Positions 1 through 5,015 of a stretch of 5,015 nt of DNA are shown here, piece by piece. This DNA is from an archaeon. Lineage in GTDB: Archaea > Methanobacteriota > Methanobacteria > Methanobacteriales > Methanobacteriaceae. Both the position numbers and the translations under genes were made by a program. Each line of letters begins with the position of its first letter. Position 1 is the first letter of the stretch. The stretch spans positions 1-5,015 of the forward strand of contig JAKSUF010000131.1 in NCBI GenBank assembly GCA_024409145.1, read 5' to 3'. The notes beneath the pieces were generated by a model. The model did not search any database. It was not told the origin of the DNA and was given only the letters and a program-made list of their open reading frames with translations.

Positions 1-85
1 TATTTTTTTATTATTTTCTTTAAGATTGAAATTTCTTATTTTTATTATTTTAGTTTATTTTATTATTAATTTATATATTCATTAT

Positions 86-120
86 TTAGATTTATTTAAT
101 TTTTAATGGAGTAAATCTAA
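86..120 (-). terminator. Hairpin just downstream of the NTPase gene, possible terminator
   Basis: A perfect 9-bp inverted repeat, TTAGATTTA at 86-94 and TAAATCTAA at 112-120, encloses a 17-base loop. It begins only 3 bases after the stop codon of the NTPase gene in the direction of that gene's transcription. What follows on the minus strand is AT-rich but not a clean run of T, so termination here is an inference from position. The rest of 1-85 is nearly pure A/T; I see no open reading frame or other feature in it. Confidence 0.4.
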
Positions 121-123
121 GTT

Positions 124-648
124 TTATAAATCCAATTCTTTTTCAAGAATTGTTTTAAATTCATTATAAATATAATCTCGATTATCAATAGTAACTTCTA
201 ATAATTTAGTCTTCTCATGCATCTTAACATTTAACGGAAGACCTTTCATTATAGGTTTTACAACACCAATTACTGGCATATCTAAATCTAAAACATCTAA
301 AACAGCTTTTGAAAACTTTTTAGCATTAGTTTCCATAAAACCAATTTCGTCCATAATGATTAAGTCATAGCTATCATCAATTTTAAGATATTCTAAACCT
401 TTAATATCAAATATATTAGGGAATGCTTTTTTTCCAGAAACTCTATTTCCTACATGACAATCTTCATTAAATCTAAAAGAATCTTCAGATGCTGGACCAA
501 TATATACTCCTCCATAAACACCTAATGATTTATCAAAATTACTAACTGTTTTAAATCCACCTACCTTAAGATTAGGATGAGCTGAAAGAAATTTATTTAT
601 AATTGTACTTTTACCAACTTGAATGTTTCCAGTTAAAAAAATATTCAT
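124..648 (-). CDS. THEP1-family nucleoside-triphosphatase (P-loop NTPase)
   Basis: A 174-residue cytosolic P-loop protein matching the THEP1 / NTPase_1 pattern, a family of about 170-190 residues that hydrolyses nucleoside triphosphates in vitro with no settled cellular role. Walker A is GNIQVGKST at residues 7-15. It keeps the G-x4-G-K-S/T core, but the usual 'GPPG' is replaced by 'GNIQ'. Walker B with the family signature DEIGFME is at residues 100-106, following the hydrophobic strand LIIM. A late N-R-D motif (156-158) after a beta strand is also typical of the family. Length is normal and no frameshift is seen. The start is fixed by AAGGAG at 656-661, 7 bases upstream of the ATG. It lies 30 bases after the ABC ATPase stop on the same strand, so co-transcription is likely. 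A role in nucleotide, cofactor or metal metabolism is only inferred from that neighbourhood. MobB-like GTPases are a distant alternative, but the DEIGxME signature favours THEP1. Confidence 0.85.
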   Translation of the reverse strand: MNIFLTGNIQVGKSTIINKFLSAHPNLKVGGFKTVSNFDKSLGVYGGVYIGPASEDSFRFNEDCHVGNRVSGKKAFPNIFDIKGLEYLKIDDSYDLIIMDEIGFMETNAKKFSKAVLDVLDLDMPVIGVVKPIMKGLPLNVKMHEKTKLLEVTIDNRDYIYNEFKTILEKELDL

Positions 649-655
649 AATGGAA

Positions 656-661
656 CTCCTT
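656..661 (-). promoter_or_regulatory. Ribosome binding site of the NTPase gene
   Basis: AAGGAG on the minus strand, 7 bases before the ATG at 648. It sits in the 30-base gap after the ATPase stop codon, so the NTPase has its own strong translation start rather than depending on translational coupling. Confidence 0.75.
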
Positions 662-678
662 AATCAATATTTAATAAT

Positions 679-1527
679 TTATTGTATAATTTTCTTTTTC
701 TGTTGGAATTTTGATTTATAATTGTCCATTTTTAATTTAAAATCAGATTTAAGGGGAATACAAGTTTTTCTCCCATCTCCGACATCTTTAATCATAACTT
801 CCATATCATAAGTTTCTTTTAAAGTTTCTTCTGTAATAACTTCTTCAGGTTTTCCAAAAGTAAGAAATGTTTTATCTTTCATTATAGCTACTTTATTAGC
901 GACTAGTAATGCATGATCAGGATAATGTGAAGACATAATAATAGCCATACCTAATTGGGATAATTGTTCTAAAATTTGAAGAAGTTTAATTTGATTTCCA
1001 AAATCAAGATGGTTTGTAGGTTCGTCTAAAATAAGAACATCTGGTTCTTGAGCTAAAACTCTTGCTAAAAAAACAAGTTGTCTTTCACCACCACTTAAGT
1101 TAGTGTATTCTTTATCTCGCATATGATATATTCCAAGAGTTTTTAAAGCATCTTCTGCAATTTTTCTATCTCTTGTCCTTGGAGAAGATGAAAGACTAAT
1201 ATAAGGTGATCTTCCCATTAATACAACATCAAAAACAGTAAATGGAAATGAAGGAACATGTCCTTGTGGAATATAACCTATGGATTTAGAAATATCTTTA
1301 AATGATAATTTCTTAATATTTTTACCATTTAAAATAATTTCTCCACTATTAATCTCATGTAATTTATTTAATGTTTTAATAAGAGTAGTTTTACCTGTTC
1401 CATTAGGTCCAAGAACACATAAAATATCTCCTCTTTCAATAGAAAATGAAATATCTTTAAATATTAATGGAGAATTTTTACTATAAGAAAATGAAATATT
1501 TTTAACTTCAATTAATTTATCACTCAT
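679..1527 (-). CDS. ABC importer ATP-binding protein, FecE/BtuD type
   Basis: A 282-residue nucleotide-binding subunit of a type II ABC importer; it hydrolyses ATP on the cytoplasmic face of the partner permease. All motifs are intact and in order: Walker A GPNGTGKTT (40-48), Q-loop glutamine Q88, signature LSGGERQ (144-150), Walker B VLILDEP (164-170), D-loop with NHLD (172-175) and H-loop H201. The segment FDVVLMGRSPY (99-109) is typical of the iron-siderophore, cobalamin and molybdate (MolC-like) importers that pair with FecCD/BtuC permeases. The last 23 residues or so (260-282) form a basic, Lys/Gln-rich tail beyond the usual end of about 250-260 residues. The start is supported by a perfect GGTGAT at 1531-1536. 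The gene lies 124 bases downstream of the permease gene and 30 bases upstream of the NTPase. The family is secure; the substrate cannot be read from sequence. Confidence 0.95.
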   Translation of the reverse strand: MSDKLIEVKNISFSYSKNSPLIFKDISFSIERGDILCVLGPNGTGKTTLIKTLNKLHEINSGEIILNGKNIKKLSFKDISKSIGYIPQGHVPSFPFTVFDVVLMGRSPYISLSSSPRTRDRKIAEDALKTLGIYHMRDKEYTNLSGGERQLVFLARVLAQEPDVLILDEPTNHLDFGNQIKLLQILEQLSQLGMAIIMSSHYPDHALLVANKVAIMKDKTFLTFGKPEEVITEETLKETYDMEVMIKDVGDGRKTCIPLKSDFKLKMDNYKSKFQQKKKIIQ

Positions 1528-1651
1528 TAAATCACCATAAATATATAGTTCTTATAATTTAAATCATGTTTAAAATTTGATTTGGTTTTTTGTGTTTTTA
1601 TTTTGAAAACTTTAATTTAATTTTTAATAAATAGTATAAAATTTAATAAAC
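1528..1651 (-). other. AT-rich spacer between permease and ATPase genes, with GGTGAT ribosome site
   Basis: This 124-base gap is long for two subunits of one transporter. At its ATPase end is GGTGAT (minus strand, 1531-1536), 3 bases before the ATG at 1527. It also holds an imperfect palindrome, TTTAAA-TCATG-TTTAAA at 1558-1574, which could be an operator but could easily arise by chance in such AT-rich sequence. No open reading frame and no strong hairpin with a T-run were seen, so read-through from the permease gene is the simplest view. Confidence 0.5.
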
Positions 1652-2674
1652 TTACCATTGAGAATATCCTTTTCTAAGTAAATAAAGGAATATAGGAACA
1701 CCAATAACTGCAGTTAAAATACCTAAAGGAATTTCAATAGATATCATTGTTCTGGATATTGTATCAATCAATAATAAGAAACTTGCACCAAAACTTAATG
1801 AAGCTGGAATTAAAATTTTATGATCTGGTCCTACAATCATACGACAGATATGAGGAACAACAAGACCAACCCAACCAATAACTCCACTAATTGAAACTGC
1901 TGCTGAAGTTATTAAAGTACATGCAGAAATTGTAATTATTCTAATTTTATCTGGATTTATACCTAATGATCGAGCTTCTTCATCACCCATAGTTAAAATA
2001 TTTAAATGCCATCTTAAAACCAATATAATAATTAATCCAATTATTAATGGAATAGAAATCATAGCTAATTGTTCAAAAGTTATTGAAGATAAACTTCCCA
2101 TAAGCCAAAAGGTAATTTGAGGTAATTTATCATAAGGATCTGCAATGAATTTAGTACCTGAGATAAAGGCACTGAAAAATGCAGAAACAGCAGTACCCGC
2201 TAAAACAAGAACTAAAATTCCTTCTGATTTATAAGTTTTGGAAATAGTATAAGTAATTAAAACAGAAATTATTCCAAAAATAAATGCAAATATCTGAATA
2301 ATTGCATTACCCATATTTATTAAAATAGCTAAAGCAGCACCAAACCCTGCTCCTTGTGATACTCCTAATAAATCGGGAGAAACAAGAGGATTTCTAAATA
2401 TTCCTTGAAATGTAGAACCTGCAATAGCAAGTGAAGCACCAACAGCTAAAGAAGCAATAATTCTTGGCAATCGTATATTAAATACAATAGAACTAATTGC
2501 AGGAGATACTTTTAATGATGGGAAAATTGGACTTAAAATCGTTTTTATAACATCAATAGGTGCAATAGGATATCGTCCTAATAAAAATGATATGAAAAAT
2601 AAGAATATTGGTAATATTATTAATAATGTCCATATAACTACTTTATCAACATTAAACGAATAATTTGAATTCAT
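1652..2674 (-). CDS. ABC importer permease, FecCD/BtuC family
   Basis: An integral membrane subunit of about 340 residues, normal for the BtuC/FecCD/FhuB family, in which a homodimer with about ten helices per subunit forms the translocation channel. Numbered from the upstream ATG at 2683, family motifs are visible: RLPR at 71-74; G-x2-LA-x2-G-x3-QG-x2-RNPL-x2-PD-x-LG between 82 and 107; LNILTMGDEEARSLG at 227-241, the cytoplasmic loop that contacts the ATPase; GWVGLVVPHICR at 270-281; and PLGILTAVIGVP at 319-330. Hydrophobic segments run from residue 15 to 337. There are two nearby ATGs. I prefer the inner one at 2674, because AGGA at 2683-2686 lies 8 bases before it but overlaps the outer ATG at 2683. 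The partner ATPase follows downstream. No periplasmic-type binding protein gene adjoins it; the upstream gene is an adhesin. The substrate may be a metal chelate, corrinoid or molybdate/tungstate and is undetermined. Confidence 0.93.
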   Translation of the reverse strand: MNSNYSFNVDKVVIWTLLIILPIFLFFISFLLGRYPIAPIDVIKTILSPIFPSLKVSPAISSIVFNIRLPRIIASLAVGASLAIAGSTFQGIFRNPLVSPDLLGVSQGAGFGAALAILINMGNAIIQIFAFIFGIISVLITYTISKTYKSEGILVLVLAGTAVSAFFSAFISGTKFIADPYDKLPQITFWLMGSLSSITFEQLAMISIPLIIGLIIILVLRWHLNILTMGDEEARSLGINPDKIRIITISACTLITSAAVSISGVIGWVGLVVPHICRMIVGPDHKILIPASLSFGASFLLLIDTISRTMISIEIPLGILTAVIGVPIFLYLLRKGYSQW

Positions 2675-2682
2675 AATATACA

Positions 2683-2686
2683 TCCT
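2683..2686 (-). promoter_or_regulatory. Ribosome binding site that decides the permease start
   Basis: AGGA on the minus strand, 8 bases from the ATG at 2674. The alternative ATG at 2683 begins inside this site and so could not be served by it. No other purine-rich Shine-Dalgarno site is visible further upstream, where the sequence is almost pure A/T. No convincing TATA box at a workable distance was found between here and the hairpins. Confidence 0.55.
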
Positions 2687-2747
2687 AAAATATAATAATT
2701 TAAAAATAAATGTTTAATAAAATTTAAAAATAAAGTAAAATAAATAA

Positions 2748-2795
2748 AAAATAAGGATTAAAGATGGTTGTGTTATTTTTTTTAATCCTTATTTT
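2748..2795 (-). terminator. Long hairpin with T-rich tail, likely terminator of the adhesin gene
   Basis: A perfect 15-bp inverted repeat (2748-2762 with 2781-2795, core AAGGATTAAA / TTTAATCCTT) encloses an 18-base loop. Read on the minus strand, it lies about 46 bases after the adhesin stop and runs straight into a T-rich stretch (about 2750-2721) with runs of 4-6 T. Archaeal termination depends mainly on such T-tracts, so this is a good candidate end for the adhesin transcript. It also sits 74 bases upstream of the permease start, so it could separate the two transcription units or act as an attenuator. Confidence 0.6.
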
Positions 2796-2835
2796 GTGGG
2801 GATTAGAAAAGGTGTTTGTGTTATTTTTTTAATCC
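2755..2835. repeat. Tandem pair of related hairpin units between adhesin and permease genes
   Basis: Two similar units lie side by side: 2755-2788 and 2800-2835. Each starts with GGATTA, contains TTGTGTTA followed by a run of T (8 in the first, 7 in the second), and ends with AATCC. The shared right-hand part (2768-2788 and 2816-2835) is identical apart from one T. Each unit can fold: the first with 15 paired bases including flanks, the second as 2799-2810 with 2825-2836, which has one G-T wobble on the plus strand (an A-C mismatch on the minus strand). The second hairpin ends 5 bases from the adhesin stop codon. Confidence 0.7.
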
Positions 2836-2841
2836 CTTTTT

Positions 2842-4707
2842 TTAATATCCTTTTATTTTTGTAGTAATTTTAGATGCTAAGTAAATACTGTCTCCTTTAA
2901 AGTTAACAGCTACTTTGTATGTTTTTTTAGAAGTAAGTTTTACTTTAAGTTTAGCTATACCTTTTGAATTTGTTTTAACAGTATAGGTTTTACCTTTAAA
3001 TGTAACTTTAATATATTTACTTTTTAATATTTTGTTATTTACATCTTTTAAACTAATACTTAAGTATTGGGATTTTTTAACTTTAACTTTAATTGCAGGT
3101 GCTTTAAGTTTAGTTGCTACTTTTTTAACAGTTATATTAACTGTTTTATCATTTCCTAAGTAAGATTCATCACCTATATATAAGATTTTAGAATCATAAT
3201 TTCCTGCAAAAATTCCTGAAACTTTAAAAGTAGCTATTCCTTCATTATTTGTTATTGCAGTAAATGTTTTTCCACCAATAGTTAAACTTATACCTCTATT
3301 AGTAATTGCTTTTCCATTAATGTCTTTTAAGCTTACAGAGTAAGTATTGGTTAAAGTACTGAAAGTTGCAGAACTTGCAATGATTTCGCTGTCTTTAATA
3401 CTCATATTGTTAAAAATAACATTATTATTTTTATCTGCATAAAGATCACCTATTAAGAATGTATTAATTGGTACTCCGCCAAGTGCTGGTTGGTCACCCC
3501 AATCTGCATTCCAGAAGTAAACTGCATTAGTAATATTAACATAGTTATTTCCTGTAAGGTCAACAACATGGTCTGGAGCAAATACTCCACCATTTGATTT
3601 AATAAGAACTGGAACTACTTTATTTGTATCAACACCTTCTGCAACAGTTATGATATTGTTAGTAAATGAAAATGGACCAAATACAGTAGGTACTTCATGA
3701 GCAGTATTTCCTGCTTCAGCATATAATGCATTAACATTTTCAGTGATTACAAATGTGTTATTTTCTATATTAAAATTTTTAGATGTTTTTGTAGCACTAA
3801 CAAGTTCTTTTGTTGGTTTGTCAGGATTATTACTTGCAATAAAATTATTTCCCATTATTTCAACATTAGAAATTCCAGGACCGAAGAAAAATGCGTATGC
3901 TATGTCTTTAAAAGTATTGTTATATACTTTACAATCTTCTGATGCTGCAGATGTAGAAATTGCATCTAACATCCATCCATCAAATACTGAGTTACTTACA
4001 GTCATATCTTTATTATTTCCTTTAATATTGATTCCTCTAGTACCTGATTCTTTACCTTTAATAAATCCTTGAACTCCTATTACTTTTATTGATTCTCCAT
4101 TAAAGAAACAATTATTCACTAAAATTTTTTCAGAGTTTTCTAATTGAACTCCACTTGCTAAATCGTAAAATCCACAATTATCAATAGTTAAGTTACAAAT
4201 TCCAAGAGCTTTTACACCAATTCCATCCATTGTACCAGTCATATAAGTTTTATCACTTCTTAAACTGTAAAAATTAATTGATGAGATTAATACATTATTT
4301 GCAGTTGAACCTTCAGCAGATTCAATTGTGAGCATATCTACGTATGCATTTTTATCAGGTAACTCTTCGATTGATGGTCCATAAAAGTTTACAGTACCAT
4401 TTCCTCTAAGAGTAATGGTTTTATTGATTTTTAAATTGTTAACATTTGTATAATTCCCTTCAGGGATTATTGCTTCTCCACCTACTTCTGTTTTGTCAAT
4501 AATGGATTGTATTTTATTACTATCACTAATTTCTTCAGTTGTTAAACTTACTAAATCATCATTAGTGAGAGTATCTTCTGTTTCAGTTGTATTAAAAATA
4601 TTATCTGCAGTATTTTGAGTATCTGTGTTATCTATTGCAGATACTGCTGAAACAGATAAAATCATTATTACTAAAAGAGCAGGTAATAATAATTGTTTAT
4701 ATTTCAT
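2842..4707 (-). CDS. Secreted adhesin-like protein: beta-helix plus two Ig-like repeats
   Basis: A 621-residue surface protein of the adhesin-like type found in Methanobacteriales. Residues 1-24 form a Sec signal peptide (KYK, hydrophobic core, likely cleavage after AVSA). An acidic Thr/Asn-rich linker (25-65) follows. Residues about 65-435 look like a right-handed parallel beta-helix of the pectate-lyase fold, with recurring coil turns: NCGF 177, NNCFF 198, NSVF 239, NNTF 263, NNF 287, NNTF 316, NNII 350, NNYV 387. Two tandem Ig-like domains of the invasin/Big type follow (about 450-527 and 545-620), sharing SLKD-N-K, GKT-T and N-GIA. There is no C-terminal membrane helix or LPxTG-like motif; the very lysine-rich last domain may hold the protein on the pseudomurein wall. 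Ten N-x-S/T sequons lie between 39 and 526 and none after. The start is fixed by AGAGGTT at 4713-4719. Adhesion or glycan binding is inferred; no catalytic residues were identified. Confidence 0.85.
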   Translation of the reverse strand: MKYKQLLLPALLVIMILSVSAVSAIDNTDTQNTADNIFNTTETEDTLTNDDLVSLTTEEISDSNKIQSIIDKTEVGGEAIIPEGNYTNVNNLKINKTITLRGNGTVNFYGPSIEELPDKNAYVDMLTIESAEGSTANNVLISSINFYSLRSDKTYMTGTMDGIGVKALGICNLTIDNCGFYDLASGVQLENSEKILVNNCFFNGESIKVIGVQGFIKGKESGTRGINIKGNNKDMTVSNSVFDGWMLDAISTSAASEDCKVYNNTFKDIAYAFFFGPGISNVEIMGNNFIASNNPDKPTKELVSATKTSKNFNIENNTFVITENVNALYAEAGNTAHEVPTVFGPFSFTNNIITVAEGVDTNKVVPVLIKSNGGVFAPDHVVDLTGNNYVNITNAVYFWNADWGDQPALGGVPINTFLIGDLYADKNNNVIFNNMSIKDSEIIASSATFSTLTNTYSVSLKDINGKAITNRGISLTIGGKTFTAITNNEGIATFKVSGIFAGNYDSKILYIGDESYLGNDKTVNITVKKVATKLKAPAIKVKVKKSQYLSISLKDVNNKILKSKYIKVTFKGKTYTVKTNSKGIAKLKVKLTSKKTYKVAVNFKGDSIYLASKITTKIKGY

Positions 4708-4712
4708 TATTT

Positions 4713-4719
4713 AACCTCT
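4713..4719 (-). promoter_or_regulatory. Ribosome binding site of the adhesin-like gene
   Basis: AGAGGTT on the minus strand, 5 bases before the ATG at 4707. Together with the signal peptide that starts directly at this methionine, it settles the start codon. Confidence 0.7.
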
Positions 4720-4738
4720 TTTTTTAATGATGCTAATA

Positions 4739-4837
4739 AAGAATACGTCTTATTCTTATTTGGATTAATATCATATATCTCTCTACTAAATTTCATTATT
4801 TTATGAATTGAAATTTTTTCTATATGTATATAACTTT
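4739..4837 (-). promoter_or_regulatory. Candidate promoter and operator region of the adhesin-like gene
   Basis: Two possible archaeal TATA boxes precede the gene on the minus strand: AGATATATGA at 4771-4780, which would put transcription start near 4750, and GTTATATAC preceded by AAA at 4826-4837, which would put it near 4800. A perfect 7-bp inverted repeat, AAGAATA at 4739-4745 and TATTCTT at 4751-4757 with a 5-base spacer, would overlap the start site used by the nearer box. That is a usual place for an archaeal repressor to bind. All of this is inferred from position; AT-rich DNA produces TATA-like words often. Confidence 0.35.
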
Positions 4838-4923
4838 ACTTCGGTTAATATTTAATCCTAAAACCTTATTAGCAATATTATATTTTTATCGATATGTAAT
4901 ATAAATCTTATCATTTAATTTAG

Positions 4924-4936
4924 CTTTAATATATTG
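4924..4936 (+). promoter_or_regulatory. Candidate TATA box for the plus-strand kinase gene
   Basis: CTTTAATATATTG resembles an archaeal box A. With the usual spacing of about 25 bases, transcription would start around 4955, almost at the first codons of the kinase frame, so the message would be leaderless or nearly so. No Shine-Dalgarno site is visible before the frame, which fits that reading but does not prove it. The remaining divergent spacer (4838-4923) shows nothing else I can support. Confidence 0.25.
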
Positions 4937-4949
4937 TATATTTTGTTAA

Positions 4950-5015
4950 ATATTTGTTATTTTAATTTTAATTGCTGGTGGTAGTGCTAGCGGAAAGACA
5001 ACAGTTGTTGATAAG
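4950..5015 (+). CDS. N-terminal fragment of a P-loop kinase resembling uridine kinase (partial)
   Basis: The plus-strand frame that reaches the window edge encodes a short hydrophobic beta strand (IFVILILIA), then AGGSASGKTTVVDK. This matches the Walker A region (GGSxSGKTT) at the very N terminus of the uridine kinase / phosphoribulokinase-like kinases, whose members phosphorylate uridine, cytidine or related substrates. Only about 22 residues are visible, so the exact substrate is open. The frame is bounded by a TAA at 4947-4949, and no ATG, GTG or TTG lies between it and the Walker A motif. The possible starts are therefore ATA (4950) or ATT (4959, 4965 or 4971), or else the gene is damaged here or the sequence has an error. 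The coordinates give the widest open stretch, not a proven start. It is transcribed divergently from the adhesin-like gene. Confidence 0.6.
   Translation, partial: MFVILILIAGGSASGKTTVVDK

Noticed and set aside
1280..1486. A 68-codon open frame on the plus strand
   Set aside because: It lies wholly inside the ABC ATPase gene on the opposite strand, has no ribosome site, and its composition is the mirror of the intact ATPase motifs (its PLGP-like segment is the reverse of the Walker A codons).
1536..1549. TATA-like sequence just upstream of the ABC ATPase gene
   Set aside because: The box is about 10-20 bases from the ATG, so transcription at the normal 25-base spacing would begin inside the gene and lose the GGTGAT ribosome site.
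2755..2835. CRISPR-like array
   Set aside because: There are only two imperfect units with a short AT-rich gap, no spacer-repeat regularity and no cas genes nearby.
2690..2841. Riboswitch (for example cobalamin) upstream of the permease
   Set aside because: The region is AT-rich, contains only the simple hairpins, and lacks the conserved boxes and GC-rich helices of known metal or cobalamin riboswitches.
3743..4072. A 109-codon open frame on the plus strand
   Set aside because: It is antisense to the beta-helix of the adhesin-like gene. The hydrophobic look follows from reversing Asn/Asp/Lys codons, and no Shine-Dalgarno site or known domain is seen.
4824..4910. Short plus-strand open frame in the divergent spacer starting with ATG near 4824
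   Set aside because: It is under 30 codons, without a ribosome site or recognisable sequence, and ends before the kinase frame in an AT-rich region where such frames occur by chance.

Overview
The window is very AT-rich (roughly 25-30% GC by eye). It reads as chromosomal DNA of a methanogenic archaeon of the order Methanobacteriales, such as Methanosphaera or Methanobrevibacter. Three things support this: the low GC, strong archaeal-style Shine-Dalgarno sites (GGTGAT, AAGGAG, AGAGGTT) at 3-8 bases from starts, and a secreted 'adhesin-like' protein that joins a right-handed beta-helix to tandem lysine-rich Ig-like repeats, a type abundant in these gut methanogens. The genus is an inference.

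Four complete genes lie on the minus strand. In their direction of transcription they are: a 621-residue secreted adhesin-like protein (4707-2842); a region with two related hairpins that looks like its terminator (2836-2748); a FecCD/BtuC-type importer permease (2674-1652); its FecE/BtuD-type ATPase (1527-679); and, 30 bases further on, a small THEP1-family nucleoside-triphosphatase (648-124). A 9-bp hairpin follows the last stop codon. At the right edge, on the plus strand and divergent from the adhesin, is the first stretch of a P-loop kinase resembling uridine kinase. Its frame has no ATG, GTG or TTG start.

The permease and ATPase should form the membrane core of an importer for a metal chelate, corrinoid or oxyanion. 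No substrate-binding protein gene is present where one is usually found. The NTPase is probably co-transcribed with the ATPase, but its link to transport is unproven. The adhesin is probably a separate transcription unit, insulated from the transporter by the hairpins.

No tRNA, rRNA, CRISPR array, insertion sequence or phage gene was seen. Most of the window is ordinary. The points most worth a second look are the duplicated hairpin, the importer without a binding protein plus its NTPase neighbour, the charge polarity of the adhesin, and the kinase frame without a usual start.
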